A stretch of DNA of 64,000 nucleotides from Zhengitettix transpicula (Eukaryota > Arthropoda > Insecta > Orthoptera > Tetrigidae). A program made the position numbers and the translations under genes. The notes under the pieces are model-generated. The model made no database searches, was not told the origin of the DNA, and saw only the letters and a program-made list of their open reading frames with translations. Shown here piece after piece: positions 44,785-55,010 of this stretch (positions are counted from its first letter, which is position 1; every line of letters starts with the position of its first letter). The stretch is from positions 242,165,601-242,229,600 of the forward strand of contig CM073590.1 of NCBI GenBank assembly GCA_037074705.1, written 5' to 3'.

Positions 44785-45834
44785 GTTATTAAAAGTCCTG
44801 TTGATAGAGGGCGGTGTGTAATGATTTTCCTTTTGGAAGGATGTTAAAGGGCAGTGAGAGTCAATCAGGTTCCACCGTAGCACTTAGAAGAAGCGGCAGA
44901 GGAGGAGAAGGAGGAGGAAGAAGAACCTGGTTCCTTTAACTAACTTAAAGTTTATTTTAAATATTTAGAGGAACGAGCAGATTCCAGAGATGATATTTTC
45001 AATGCTGCAGAAATGATTTTATGTGGTTTGTAAATAGGCGTCTGGAGAATTTTTTTTTTTACATAAGAAATTAATTTTTGAACGCGTAGCCAAGTCACGT
45101 GACGAGTTTTAGTGGACGACGTTGGTAGTTTTACGAGTATATAAACACGTTGCCGTGTAAGTGTTTTTCCGTTCACCTTTGCCCCCCCCCCCGGCCCCTC
45201 TTTTGTTTCTATTCCTCCGTGAGGTTGATTGACGCTGTTCCCTTTGAGTGGCGTGTACCGTAGTGTGCGATACGAGGGAAATAATTCTTTTATATACTGT
45301 TGAGGACCATTGTTAAGTCCCTCGTCTAATTTATTCGCCGCCGCACAAAGTGTCATAATTTTCGCCGTCTCTCGACGATAGATTGTGAAGAAGACGGAGG
45401 AGAGTTGTCCGTCATGTAACAGTACCTTGTGTGTGTGTGTGTGTGTGAAGACAGGCCCCCTGTCTCGATTATCTTATTCTCCGTCTGTCTCTCTTCCTCT
45501 GCGTTCCCGCATTTACATCTCGGCAATTTAGTGGGGGACCGACTGTAATGCTCGCTGGCTTCCTTGGGCATTAGGCTACCGTAAATATCACCCATATTGA
45601 CCTTTACAAGCAGCCATTTGTCAAGGTTCCTCTAATGAAGACTCTAAGTAGGTACGTAGGCAGGTTGCGTGTTTAAGCGAAGGAACCAGGTTCTTCCACC
45701 TCCTCCTCCTCCTCCTCTGCCGCTTCTTCTAAATGCTACGGTGGAACCTGATTGACTCTCACTGCCCTTTAACATCCTTCCAAAAGGAAAATCATTACAC
45801 ACCGCCCTCTATCAACAGGATTTTTAATAATTAT
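44785..45834. mobile_element. TIR element, 1.05 kb, about 150-bp inverted ends
   Basis: Left end 44785-44937 and right end 45679-45834 are inverted copies (TCCTGTTGATAGAGGGCGG, GTGTGTAATGATTTTCC, GGGCAGTGAGAGTCAATCAG, GGTTCCACCGTAGC). The interior has (GT)n at 45428-45448, a C10 run, and a 134-codon minus frame without recognisable domain. The high similarity of the ends suggests a fairly recent non-autonomous DNA transposon of undetermined superfamily. Confidence 0.8.
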
Positions 45835-45940
45835 AATTAACTATTGTATTGAAGCCTGCAACGAATATAAATACATCCGAGTGACGACTGACAAGGGAAG
45901 AAGCGAGTAACACAATGCCACAAGTAAAGTAAAAATAAGT

Positions 45941-46045
45941 TTTTCTGGGATCCTTGTCCCCCCCTCTTCATCAGGTGCTGAGAAGATCCTCTAGAGCGAC
46001 ACAACTGCACTCGTCAGTTAACAAAACTCCAAAAAGCGACGAAAA
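45941..46045 (-). repeat. Hammerhead-bearing repeat, inverted partner of 50812-50915
   Basis: Minus strand: GTTTTGTTAACTGACGAGTG, GTTGTGTCGCTCTA, then CACCTGATGA, a G-rich segment, GGATCCCA and GAAAAAC. The CTGATGA box is perfect, helix II has GGG/CCC, and the last box has decayed. Confidence 0.6.
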
Positions 46046-46279
46046 CTCAACGACAGTGGGGCAGAGCCGCACGGGTTAGCGTAACATTGAGGGAGCAACG
46101 ACAATGGGGAACAGCAAAAAATAAATATTAAAGCCGAAAGTAAGAAACACATAATATAAACGTAAAAAGAAATAGACAATACTAGTCGTCAAATGTTAAG
46201 ATAAAAAAAATTACGTCTGATTGAAAATAATTAATAAGAAAAATAGATTTTTTTAATGGAATTACAGACATAGAAGGAC

Positions 46280-46505
46280 AGAAACTGGAAAGCGTTGAAA
46301 TGGGCTTCTTAAGGATTTTAAAAACTAGAAAAAGGTATGAGTGAAGAGAAAATAAGGAAAATAAAGGGAACTGGTGGATGTAATAGAGGAAAGACGATTG
46401 AGATTGTAATGGGCATGTAAAAAACCGCCGAAGAAAATAATAGAATTGCAACCGCACACAAGAAGACAAACAGGAAAACCACAGGAAGCTTGGCAGAAAC
46501 AAATA
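46280..46505 (+). pseudogene. LINE ORF2 C-terminal remnant
   Basis: In shifting frames: VEMGFLRILKTRKRYE, then DVIEERRLRL, then PPKKIIELQPHTRRQTGKPQ and EAWQKQINI. Same domain order as the minus-strand remnant at 14.5-14.8 kb (IExxRLKWxGHVxRMPxxxxPKKI ... GRRxxGRPxxxW). Several stops; inactive. Confidence 0.65.
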
Positions 46506-46672
46506 AATATTAAATACAGAAAAAAGGGATTGGTAAATAAAAAAAATGAAAAGATGGATATGAGATATGCCTATATATATATAAAATTATCTGGCATGTC
46601 TCAATTTTATAATAAATAAAATAATTAAATCAGAAAACAATTTAATATATAACTGACCAAAATGCAAGTACA
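46506..46672. other. AT-rich spacer
   Basis: Nothing recognised. Confidence 0.4.
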
Positions 46673-46705
46673 CGACGTTTCGTTCTTAATTTAAGACATC
46701 TTCAG
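46673..46705 (-). ncRNA. Hammerhead-ribozyme-like motif, well-formed core
   Basis: Minus strand: CCTGAAGA, helix II TGTCTTAA/TTAAGAAC, then GAAACGTCG. All core boxes fit the consensus. Helix I pairing is weak. Confidence 0.58.
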
Positions 46706-47317
46706 GTTTACAATTGTTTTGTAGTATAATACCATTATTTTTTGTGTACATAACAAAAAAATATTCTATTAACAATAGCCAAAAAATTATATGAAAATTT
46801 TTTTTGAGTAGAATACGGTAAGGACGAAACGTTGTGTATTTGTAATTTTTTGTCAGTTACTTTATTCAAGTTTTTTTGTAACTTGGGTCCGATTTATTTA
46901 TTATAGAAACGATTTTAAAGGATTAGAGCGGGAAAATCTCGACCGGACCAGGAATCCAAACGAACTTTGTACGTGGTGATCTTACCATTTCAGCTACCCG
47001 AGTCGACTCCTCGTCAACGATTCTCTTTTTTTTATTTAAAAAAATTCAGCAAGAAATTGATTTGGTATAATTAGAAGAGTTCCTGCTTCCATATTTTTGA
47101 TTTAAGCAGATGATACACTTATAGATATATTTCAGTAGTTGTATCGCGCGACTGATCATCAGTTCTTCTCCAGAATTATGCATTAATTTCTTAAAAAAAT
47201 AAAATATCGTTCCTTTACAGAAAAGGTTGAGCAGGAATCCGAAGCTTTAGCAATTACACTGCTCAGACTTGTACGGATGAAGGATATTTCTTATCTGTAA
47301 AGGGGTGAGGCTGCTGG
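46706..47317. other. Gene-free stretch with SINE fragment
   Basis: 46935-47008 on the minus strand is a tRNA-like SINE: A-box-like GGGTAGCTGAAATGGT, B-box-like GTTTGGATTCC, then CCGGTCGAGATTTT. A further GGACGAAACGTTGTG hammerhead-type box is at about 46815-46832. Confidence 0.5.
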
Positions 47318-47925
47318 AAGGAAATTGGAACGCCTAAGAAAAATTTAGTTAAGAGAATAAAACAGAGCAAGGTTTTCAGGGGTCCGGGGGGGGGGGAAAT
47401 TGGAATGTTTAAGAAAAAAATAGTTAAAAGAATAAATCGGAACAGGGTTTTTAAGGGTGGGGGGAAATTGGAATGTTTAAGAATAATTTAGTTAAAAAAT
47501 TTAAAACCAGACTGTTTTCAGAGGTGGAGGAAAAATTGGAATGTTTAAGAAAAATTTAATTAAAAGAATAAAACCGGACAGGCTTTTCAGAGGTGGGGGA
47601 AAAATTGGAATATTTAAGAAAAATCTAGTTAATAGAATAAAACCGTACGGAGTTTTCAGGGGTAGCGAGAAAATGGAATGTTTTAAAAAAATTAGTTAAA
47701 AGAATAAAACCGGGCTGTGTTTTCAGTGGTCGGGGGATAAATTGGAATGTTTAAGAAAAATCTAGTTAATAGAATAAAACCGGACAGGGTTTTCAGGGGT
47801 GGGGAGAAAAATTTAAGAATAATTTTGTTAAAAGAATAAAACCGGGCTGGGTTTTCAGGGGTGAGGGGAAAGAATTTAAATGTATAAGAATAATTTAGTT
47901 AAAATAATAAAGGCTGCGCTGTTTC
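47318..47925 (+). repeat. 69-bp G-rich minisatellite
   Basis: About nine units, each with TTGGAATGTTTAAGAA, TAGTTAAAAGAATAAAACC and GTTTTCAGGGGTGGGGG. TTGGAA sites at 47325, 47400, 47469, 47536, 47605, about 47673 and 47742 are 67-75 bp apart. Plus-strand G runs recur in every unit. Confidence 0.93.
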
Positions 47926-49274
47926 GGGCAGAATCTTCAGAACATTTTTATTAAAAGATTTGAAGTTACTTACGTTTCGAACGGTAAATGAATCAATCTC
48001 GACTCTGGCTGTAAAACTGAGTCTTTAGCGCAGTTTTCCAGCCAAAAACCAAGTCCTTGGTAAAAGTTTCATGACGATAAATTTCAAATCGATGACGTCA
48101 TTAAATTTTAGAAACTGTTAAGTAATTATAATTATCTGACATTTTAATTTTGCAATTTAATAAATATCCAGAAAAAAAATGCACGACGTTTCGTCCTCAG
48201 GCGTAAGTTGCAGTAATATAAGACTTAAATTTAAAGGAGATATGTCAATGTCCAGAGGGCAGTTATAGTCGGCTCCGCGGAAATGTAATATCAAGTTCGA
48301 GTAGGTAACCACCCCGGTCCTCGTCCATCGCGGTGTTGCCAGATTGCGTACTCCCTCTGTACAGTCGCCGCGCGTCTCTGTGATTGGACACAACATTCGG
48401 CAACGTGGCCTCGGTATTATATTTTCGTGGCGCAGACTATATAGGCAGGTCTTCTCGATTCGGATCATCAGGTTTCCGATGTTTTAATTGGCGCGCTCTT
48501 CCCGACGTGTGCTGACGGTCGGTAAACACTCGTGTCTGATCTGCCTGGTAACCCAGTGAACATCTACATTTTACCGACGATTATGATCTGGACATCCGCG
48601 TTGTTGACCCAACCTGCTGACCCCGGACGGAGGTATGTCGGCGCAAAGAAAGTAATAACAATTTAATTACAACCTTGCCCAAGCTTCCTTCTCTCTCTCC
48701 GACATGCTTGCCTCTGCTGCTCTTTGTTTTGCGTTCGCCTTTTCTTTTCGGAGCTGCTTCTGCGGGTCCGATCCGCTAATAATGACATCTGGATGTGGTG
48801 TGGTGGTGGAGAGAAGGAAAGGAACAAACAAACAGGTCCGAGGTCGAAACAACACGAATAGGGAACTAATTACTACTACATCTGTTCTTAATTGAAATCA
48901 CCTTGGAGCATAAAACGGAACATCACTCCGCGACTGACCCGTCCATTTGTTATTTTGTATCAGAAGGAAACTCACGAAACCAGAGGAAACTCTCCATAAA
49001 GGAGCTCTGCGTTGCCTCCGCCGTCCTTACCTGTCAACAGTACCATATTTGTACCTGCTCCCATTCCACTCTACCTTCCACAACTGAGGTTTTACAAAGT
49101 AGTTCACGTCACAAGTATTCTTTCCACTACGCTCCGAAAACTCTTTTTTTTAACTTGGACGAAGCTTCTTTTTATCCCTTATTCTCTGTACAGTAATTTC
49201 ATCTTCAACATTTTTCTTGCAGGAACCTTCACAGACTCACGTCGATGAATTCTGTATTTAAGAACGAACGGTTT
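47926..49274. other. Gene-free stretch
   Basis: At 48184-48201 (minus) CTGAGGA is joined directly to CGAAACGTCG, a hammerhead core with helix II deleted. TGACGTCA at 48093. A basic, charged minus frame (48677-48800: KQLRKEKANAKQRAAEASMS and onwards) is coiled-coil-like but short and unassigned. Confidence 0.4.
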
Positions 49275-49755
49275 TAGACATTTCTTCTACAAAGGTTTGT
49301 TATCCGGGACGAACTGTGTGATCATTCGGAGTTTAGTTTTAGCCGTTTTCATATTTATTTTATACAAAATAAAGTCCATAAACAGAAACAATATTCCGTG
49401 GGTTTCTTTTTTGATGGGTTGTTATATAAATACACATTTCTTCTACAAGGGTTTGTTATCTGGGACGAACTGTTTGATCATTCCGAGTTTTCATATTTAT
49501 TTTGTTCAAAATAATGTCCATAAATAAAAACAAAGGAGGACCTCATATACCATGGCTTACTTGATGAGTGGTTATAAAAATAGACATTTTTTCTACAAAG
49601 GTTTGTTATACGGGACGAACTGTGTGATCATTCCGCGTTTAGTTTCACCGTTTTTATATTTATTTTATACAAAATAAAGGCCACATATAAAATCAATTGA
49701 TGACCTTATGCCATGGCTTTCGTTTTGGTGTGTTGGGTGGTTATAAAAACAGTTC
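49275..49755 (+). repeat. Three-copy tandem repeat, about 153 bp
   Basis: ACATTT sites at 49278, 49433 and 49584 start units containing AAGGTTTGTTATNCGGGACG, AACTGTGTGATCATTC and TTTATTTTATACAAAATAAA. Confidence 0.9.
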
Positions 49756-50088
49756 CAAATACGACCTGAGTAGGTCGCTTGCCGGGGTACCTATGTGTTT
49801 TAACAATGTTATTATTGATGGTGACACACAAACAGCTCATGTTTTAGAAACATATTTATTGTATATGATAGGTTTAATTTTGTTACAAATTCTGACAAAA
49901 ATGGGTGATAATGGGGAACCCAAGGGTGAACCTTCTATTTGTTCATATGTTTTCTTATCAAATTGGGGGGGGGGGCGAAGTTGAATTCAAAACAGACGTT
50001 AAATTAAAAACTTTTAAAATAAATTCCAGTTGGTGAGCAATAAAAGAAAGTTGTATTCAAATTAAAAGATATTCAGTTAACAGCTTTC

Positions 50089-50123
50089 ACAACGTTTCGG
50101 TACCTCTTTGTAACTTCTTCAGG
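50089..50123 (-). ncRNA. Hammerhead-ribozyme-like motif
   Basis: Minus strand: CCTGAAGA, AGTTAC ... GGTACC, then GAAACGTTGTG. It is paired head to head with the plus copy at 50244, about 120 bp away. Confidence 0.5.
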
Positions 50124-50243
50124 TCGTCACTTGACTGCAAACGTTATGAAGTAGTGAAATTAAGTGTAGAAAAATTCAAAATTATAATTACAAGTTTTCA
50201 CCAATTATTCTTCTACGTAACTTTTTGCAGTCTAAGTGGACAA

Positions 50244-50278
50244 CTGAAGATGTTAAAAAGAGGTACCGAAACGTTGTG
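50244..50278 (+). ncRNA. Hammerhead-ribozyme-like motif
   Basis: CTGAAGA, a variable helix II segment with GGTACC, then GAAACGTTGTG. Homologous to the inverted copy at 50089 over about 60 bp (TTGCAGTC ... AGAGGTACCGAAACG). Confidence 0.5.
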
Positions 50279-50331
50279 ATTTTTAAAATGAACGTTTTTT
50301 AAAAAATATTCTCTCTGTTAATAATAAGAAA

Positions 50332-50559
50332 GCCGGCTGTGGTGTACTGGCCAGCGTCATTGCCTCGCATCACAGAGGCCCCGGGTTCGAATCCCGGCAT
50401 GGGCATGGATGTTGGTGGTCGTCCTGGTCACTGAAAACTGCGGTTAAGGCTGTGGGAGAATCGACACTCTGACACTCCTTAATCCAGAATATGTCAGTCT
50501 GGCAGCCGTCTCGGTAGGCCAAGGCCCTTCATGGGCTTTCGAGCCAATAAATTAAATTA
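50332..50559 (+). repeat. tRNA-derived SINE, complete, with target-site duplication
   Basis: Head with A-box-like TGGTGTACTGGCCAGCG and B box GGGTTCGAATCCC, a non-tRNA body (GGCCAAGGCCCTTCATGGGC), and an AATAAATTAAATTA tail. Perfect 12-bp duplications AATAATAAGAAA flank it at 50320-50331 and 50560-50571. The head is shared with 2897-3044 and 57550-57585. Confidence 0.93.
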
Positions 50560-50811
50560 AATAATAAGAAACGTAGTTAAATACAGACGAAATAAGTGAT
50601 AAATAAAGGCGTTTCCTTGATTAGTGACGTCGGAAGTGGCGAGAATTAATTAATATTAACGGTGTACCAGGATCCCTCCGCCTGCTCGTCATAACTGCAA
50701 CAGCGCATCGTGTTTGAAGTCACAGGTTACAAAAACTGGAAACAGAAACTATCACCGCCAAAGAACTTGTACAGTGAAAGGAAGCCATACTTGAAACACC
50801 TCTGGGATTCT

Positions 50812-50915
50812 TGAGTTTTGTCAACTGACCAGTGCGGTTGTGTCGCTCTAGGCTGTTCTTAGCACCTGATGAAAGGGGTAAAAGGATCCCAGAAACGTTG
50901 TTGTGTGGTATTTAT
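50812..50915 (+). repeat. Hammerhead-bearing repeat, plus copy
   Basis: GAGTTTTGTCAACTGACCAG and TGTGTCGCTCTAGG lead into CACCTGATGA, helix II GGGG/TCCC, then AGAAACGTTG at 50866-50900. Inverted partner at 45941-46045. Confidence 0.6.
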
Positions 50916-51407
50916 ATCATCACTTATTTTCTCTGTATTTGGTTATCTTTCTTATTATTAATTCTCAATCACCCGTAAATTATTATATTTTCATTTCAAT
51001 ACTTTCTCTTGTACGTCATAAACTACATTTTATTTTCTATAATCCAGACAACAATAATAATTTATTTTATACGTTTCTAAATGACGTCAATTTGAACTTT
51101 TTCGACTTTCATAATAAATGTCCGTAATTCTGTATTCTTTTCGTGTCGCTTCCGTAGATAAAACTTTCCGAGGTCTTATCAGTCTATTTTTTTTTAAACT
51201 TCTTCTTCGATCTTTCCGGTAAAGTTTCTCCCCGGTCCAGATGGTCTTATATCCAGTTACGTACAGAAGATATCCAGACTATTTACGAAACGTGGAGGGG
51301 GGTTCCTCTGGATAAGTGGGAGAAATTCTTGGAAATAACAGCGTTTCTCTCTTGTTGACCAACGCCATCCAACCTTTATGTAGTTGCCTCCTTTTTTATT
51401 AAAAAAA
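50916..51407. other. Gene-free AT-rich stretch
   Basis: TGACGTCA at 51082; otherwise nothing recognised. Confidence 0.4.
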
Positions 51408-51898
51408 GAGGAGAGATACGAAGGTGCTACCTTTGGGGATGTCTTTTACTCTCCGTTTTTGAACTAAGGTTCCCACAAGCCGAGGCACCTCTGCCTGTTC
51501 TGAGAGGTGTATGTTCCGGGGTCACAGACCTTGGGCATATGGTAAGAGTTGTTCTCTGTTCCCATTGGAACAGTCGGCCAGCTGCCTCCTAAACTGGTCG
51601 AGGCACGGAGAAGGGAATGCTGCGTCCCCACAGCAAACCGCTCTCCATCCATCGGAAGGACGTGGGACAAGTACCCAATGCCCGACCTACCGGATGCAGG
51701 TTTTTTAGGGCTTTCCGTCCATCACGCGGCGAAATGCCGCCTAGGATCCTTAAACTACAGCCCGGGGGGCCTAGTTAACCCTTGGATACCTTCCTCTACC
51801 CTTCCGCATCCCCCATTTCAATTCCCTTCCTATGCTATTAAAGGGGAGTTGCCACCATGTGGGTTACGCTCATGTAGCCTGTTACCTAAAAAAAAAGT
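51408..51898 (+). repeat. R-family retroposon, nearly complete
   Basis: Starts GAGGAGAGATACGAAGG, just after the double-hairpin region of the consensus. Type I tail and A run. The 145-codon frame crossing it is fortuitous. Confidence 0.9.
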
Positions 51899-52549
51899 AA
51901 AAAAAACATCTACACCTTATTTTATTTGTCCCCGAAAATGTTATATTTATTTACGTGCCTTCTATGAGGGCACTTTCCGTCGTTGAACCTCCATAAATGG
52001 TTTTAAAAATTCTTGTTTCCTTTCTTGACGAACGAATTGCGTAAATTTTAATTTTTTTCTTCTTCTTACGTAATTTAAAATTTTATTGAAAATATTAAAA
52101 TCGTAATTTACGGTGGTTTTTGTTTGTTTGTTTATTTTATTTCATCAACTGGAAACATTCGTGTTCTTTCGGCCGAACCCCGTATTGTTGTAGTAATTTA
52201 TTCCAGAGATGAAGATAATTAAATTAAAATCAGCTGCAGTTTAAATAGTTTTATTTATTTTCAGAATTTTCCAAAGCAATTATATATCTTTTTTTTATTA
52301 AATAAATTACGTGTTTATTTGATATCAACGGCAAAGATATTATACAATAGAAAAATAAATTTAAAGTGCCTACGTCACAGGTTTCGCTTCCGTCCGCGCG
52401 TTTAAGTCTCCGCGGTCTCCCTTTCCTTTCCCCAACCCCTTGTTCCTTTTTTCCACCGTGGGGAGATAAGCATTGTAAAGTTTCGTCCGTTTAAATTGAC
52501 CACAATACATAGGATTGTGCTTAAATCTATCTATCTATTTATCTATCTA

Positions 52550-52593
<44 letters not shown>

Positions 52594-52846
52594 TATAGGA
52601 GTACACTTCCAAACGTACATGTTTTGGTTGGCGTTGCGTTACACCATCGTTAAAAATAAAATAAAATTTCGGAACAATTAATTTGTTTTAAATATCGTCG
52701 TTTCCAAATGTTGGATGACAAGTAGCTTGTTAATAATGTAAAAAAAACTAAACAGTCCCTTATAAAAATTTTATTTGAAATGTTTTTTTTTAAAAAATCT
52801 AGTATTTTAGAGAAAAATGTTTTATAATTTAAATTAATATCAAGGA
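51899..52846. other. Gene-free stretch with (CTAT)n(AT)n
   Basis: Compound microsatellite at about 52527-52590. T9A6 junction at 52783-52797. No gene recognised. Confidence 0.5.
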
Positions 52847-53398
52847 AGCCTGCGAGAGCTGTTCTCTCGCAGGTGAAGCTTCCCAGAGAGCTCTGGAAGC
52901 GGCGACCTTTGGGGATCCCTCCTCCTCTCTCTGGTTTTTTGAACCAAGGTTCGCACAAACACAGTCTCCTGTTTTCAGAGGTTTATGTTCCGGAGGGGGG
53001 GGGGGTCGCAGAGCTTTGGGGTATACGGTAAGAGTTGTTGTCTGCTGTGCCCATTGGAACAGTCGGCCAGCTGCCTCCTAAACTGATCGAAGTACGAAGA
53101 AGGGAATGCTGCGTCCCCACAGCAAACTCCTCTCCCGCTATCGGAAGGGCGTGGGACAAGTACCCAATGCCCGACCTACCTGATACAGGTTTTTCTAGGG
53201 TTTGTCATGCATCACTTTTAGGGGAAATGCCGCCTAGGATCCTTAAACTACAGCCGGGGGCCCCTAGTTAACCCTTGGCTACCTTCCTCTACCTTTCCGC
53301 ATCCCCCATTTAAAATTCCTTCCTATGCTACTAAAAGGTACTTTCCACCACGTGGATTACCATCATGTAGCCTGTCACTTTTTTAAAATAAAAAAAAT
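52847..53398 (+). repeat. R-family retroposon, full-length subfamily B
   Basis: 5' end GCCTGCGAGAGCTGTTCTCT, CGCAGG, then CCCAGAGAGCTCTGG (single hairpin plus a second small hairpin). It differs from the double-hairpin subfamily at 15.4 and 54.4 kb. Type I tail with degenerated A run. Confidence 0.9.
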
Positions 53399-53868
53399 GT
53401 TGCGTTATTAACCCGATAATAAAAACAGGAATTCTAAATTGAGTTCTAAAGTTAAGATCAAAGTTTTTGAAACGTTCGCCAATTTTTTCTTAATTAAATG
53501 TTATTTAAGGTATTTATGGAGCCTGTGAAGCAATGAACCCTCTGGACTTCTTGGCTCTATCTAATGGAATTATTTTCTTCAGATATTCAGATGTTAAAGA
53601 GAAAAGTAAATCTGGTGGGCCGAATTTTGAAGTTATTATCTTGTTCCGCATGATGGATGACAATTTAAGTTGACTTAAAAGTTGTTTAGCGCTTCAGAGA
53701 GAGAGAGAGAAAAGAAATGCAGTTAAATGGATGTTATGGAACTTCCACCATTTTGTTCAAAGATGACATACGGAAAATTGATACAGCTAATAAACTTTCT
53801 TATAGCTCTGTATAACAACGAAAAAAGTTTCTTTTAAAATCGGTCCAACCGTTTTATTTTTCCGTCAG
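53399..53868. other. Gene-free stretch
   Basis: A short (GA)n near 53697-53710. Nothing else recognised. Confidence 0.4.
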
Positions 53869-53879
53869 TACTTGCAAGG

Positions 53880-54442
53880 TTTTTTTTTTTTTTAGGGCAA
53901 CAGGCTACATGAGGGTAATCCACTTAGGGCAACTCCCCTTTAATAGCATAGGAAGGGATTTGAAAGGGGGGATGCGGAAGGGTAGAGGAAGGTAGCCAAG
54001 GGTTAGCTAGGGCCCCCGGGCTATATTTTAAGGATCCTACCCGGCATTCGCCTAAAGGAATGCAGGAAAAACCCTAGGAAAACCTGCATCGGGTAGGTCG
54101 GGCATTGGGTACTTGTCCCACGCCCTTCCGATAGCGGGAGAGGAGTTTGCTGTGGGGACGCAGCATTCCCTTCTCCGTGCCTCGACCAGTTTAGGAGGCA
54201 GCTGGCCGACTATTCCAATGGGAATTGCGAACAACTCTTACCGTATGCCCAAGGTCTGCGACCCCGCAACATACACCTCTCAAAACAGGCCGAGGTGCCT
54301 CGGCTTGTGGGAACCTTAGTTCAAAAACGGAGAGGAAAAGACATACCCAAAGGTAGCCCCTTCGTATCTCTCCTAAAAGGTTCTGCCTGCGAGAGAAAAT
54401 CCCTCGCAGGTTACCTGCGAGAGAATCCTCTCGCAGGCTTTA
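53880..54442 (-). repeat. R-family retroposon, full length with target-site duplication
   Basis: Minus-strand copy, T run at 53880, double-hairpin 5' end at 54350-54440. Perfect 11-bp duplications TACTTGCAAGG lie at 53869-53879 and 54443-54453. Body closely resembles the copy at 14901-15465. Confidence 0.93.
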
Positions 54443-54461
54443 TACTTGCAAGGATTTTATA

Positions 54462-54796
54462 CCTATTGGAATAGTCGGCCAGCTGCCTCCTAAACAGGCC
54501 AAGGCATGGCGAGGGGTAAGCTGCGTCCCCACAGCAAACTCCTCTCCCGCTATCGGAAGGGCGTGGGACAAGTACCCAATGCCCGACCTACCCGATGCAG
54601 GTTTTTCTAAGGTTTTCCCTGCATTCCTATAGGCGAATGCCGGGTAGGATCCTTAAAATATAGCCCGGGGGCCCTAGTTAACCCTTGGCTACCTTCCTCT
54701 ACCCTTCCGCATCCCCCCTTTCAAATCCCTTCCTATGCTATTAAAGGGGAGTTGCCCTAAGTGGATTACCCTCATGTAGCCTGTTGCCCTAAAAAA

Positions 54797-54806
<10 letters not shown>
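54462..54806 (+). repeat. R-family retroposon, 5'-truncated, A run leading into (GA)n
   Basis: Starts ACCTATTGGAATAGTCGGCC, type I tail, A15 then a (GA)n of about 45 bp (54806-54850) that seems to have grown from the poly-A end. Opposed head to head to the copy just upstream. Confidence 0.9.
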
Positions 54807-54852
<46 letters not shown>

Positions 54853-54907
54853 AACATATGTTATTATCGTTGTTCTTTTGCTACATTTTTCCCTTACAGA
54901 ATTGTAG

Positions 54908-55010
54908 TTTAGCGCTCCGGGTCAGGTAGGATAAAAAATACTCTTTTGGCTGCTGGTTCCCCCAGGAAGGCTACAGCCACCACGCTTCTTTTCACTACCC
55001 TCACTTAGCT
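54908..55010 (+). repeat. Interspersed repeat pair, copy 2
   Basis: Counterpart of 40395-40520 (GGTAGGATAAAAAA, CTTTTGGCTGCTGGTTCCC, GGCTACAGCC). Confidence 0.5.

Noticed and set aside
48667..48855. Charged minus-strand frame with KQLRKEKANAKQRAAEA
   Set aside because: Looks coiled-coil-like and loosely recalls basic stretches of some transposon proteins, but it is too short and isolated to call.
51464..54319. Recurring minus/plus peptides such as MSHALPIAGEEFAVGTQ in many places
   Set aside because: They are the same frame of R-family copies. Other copies have stops and frameshifts, so the frame is not under selection.
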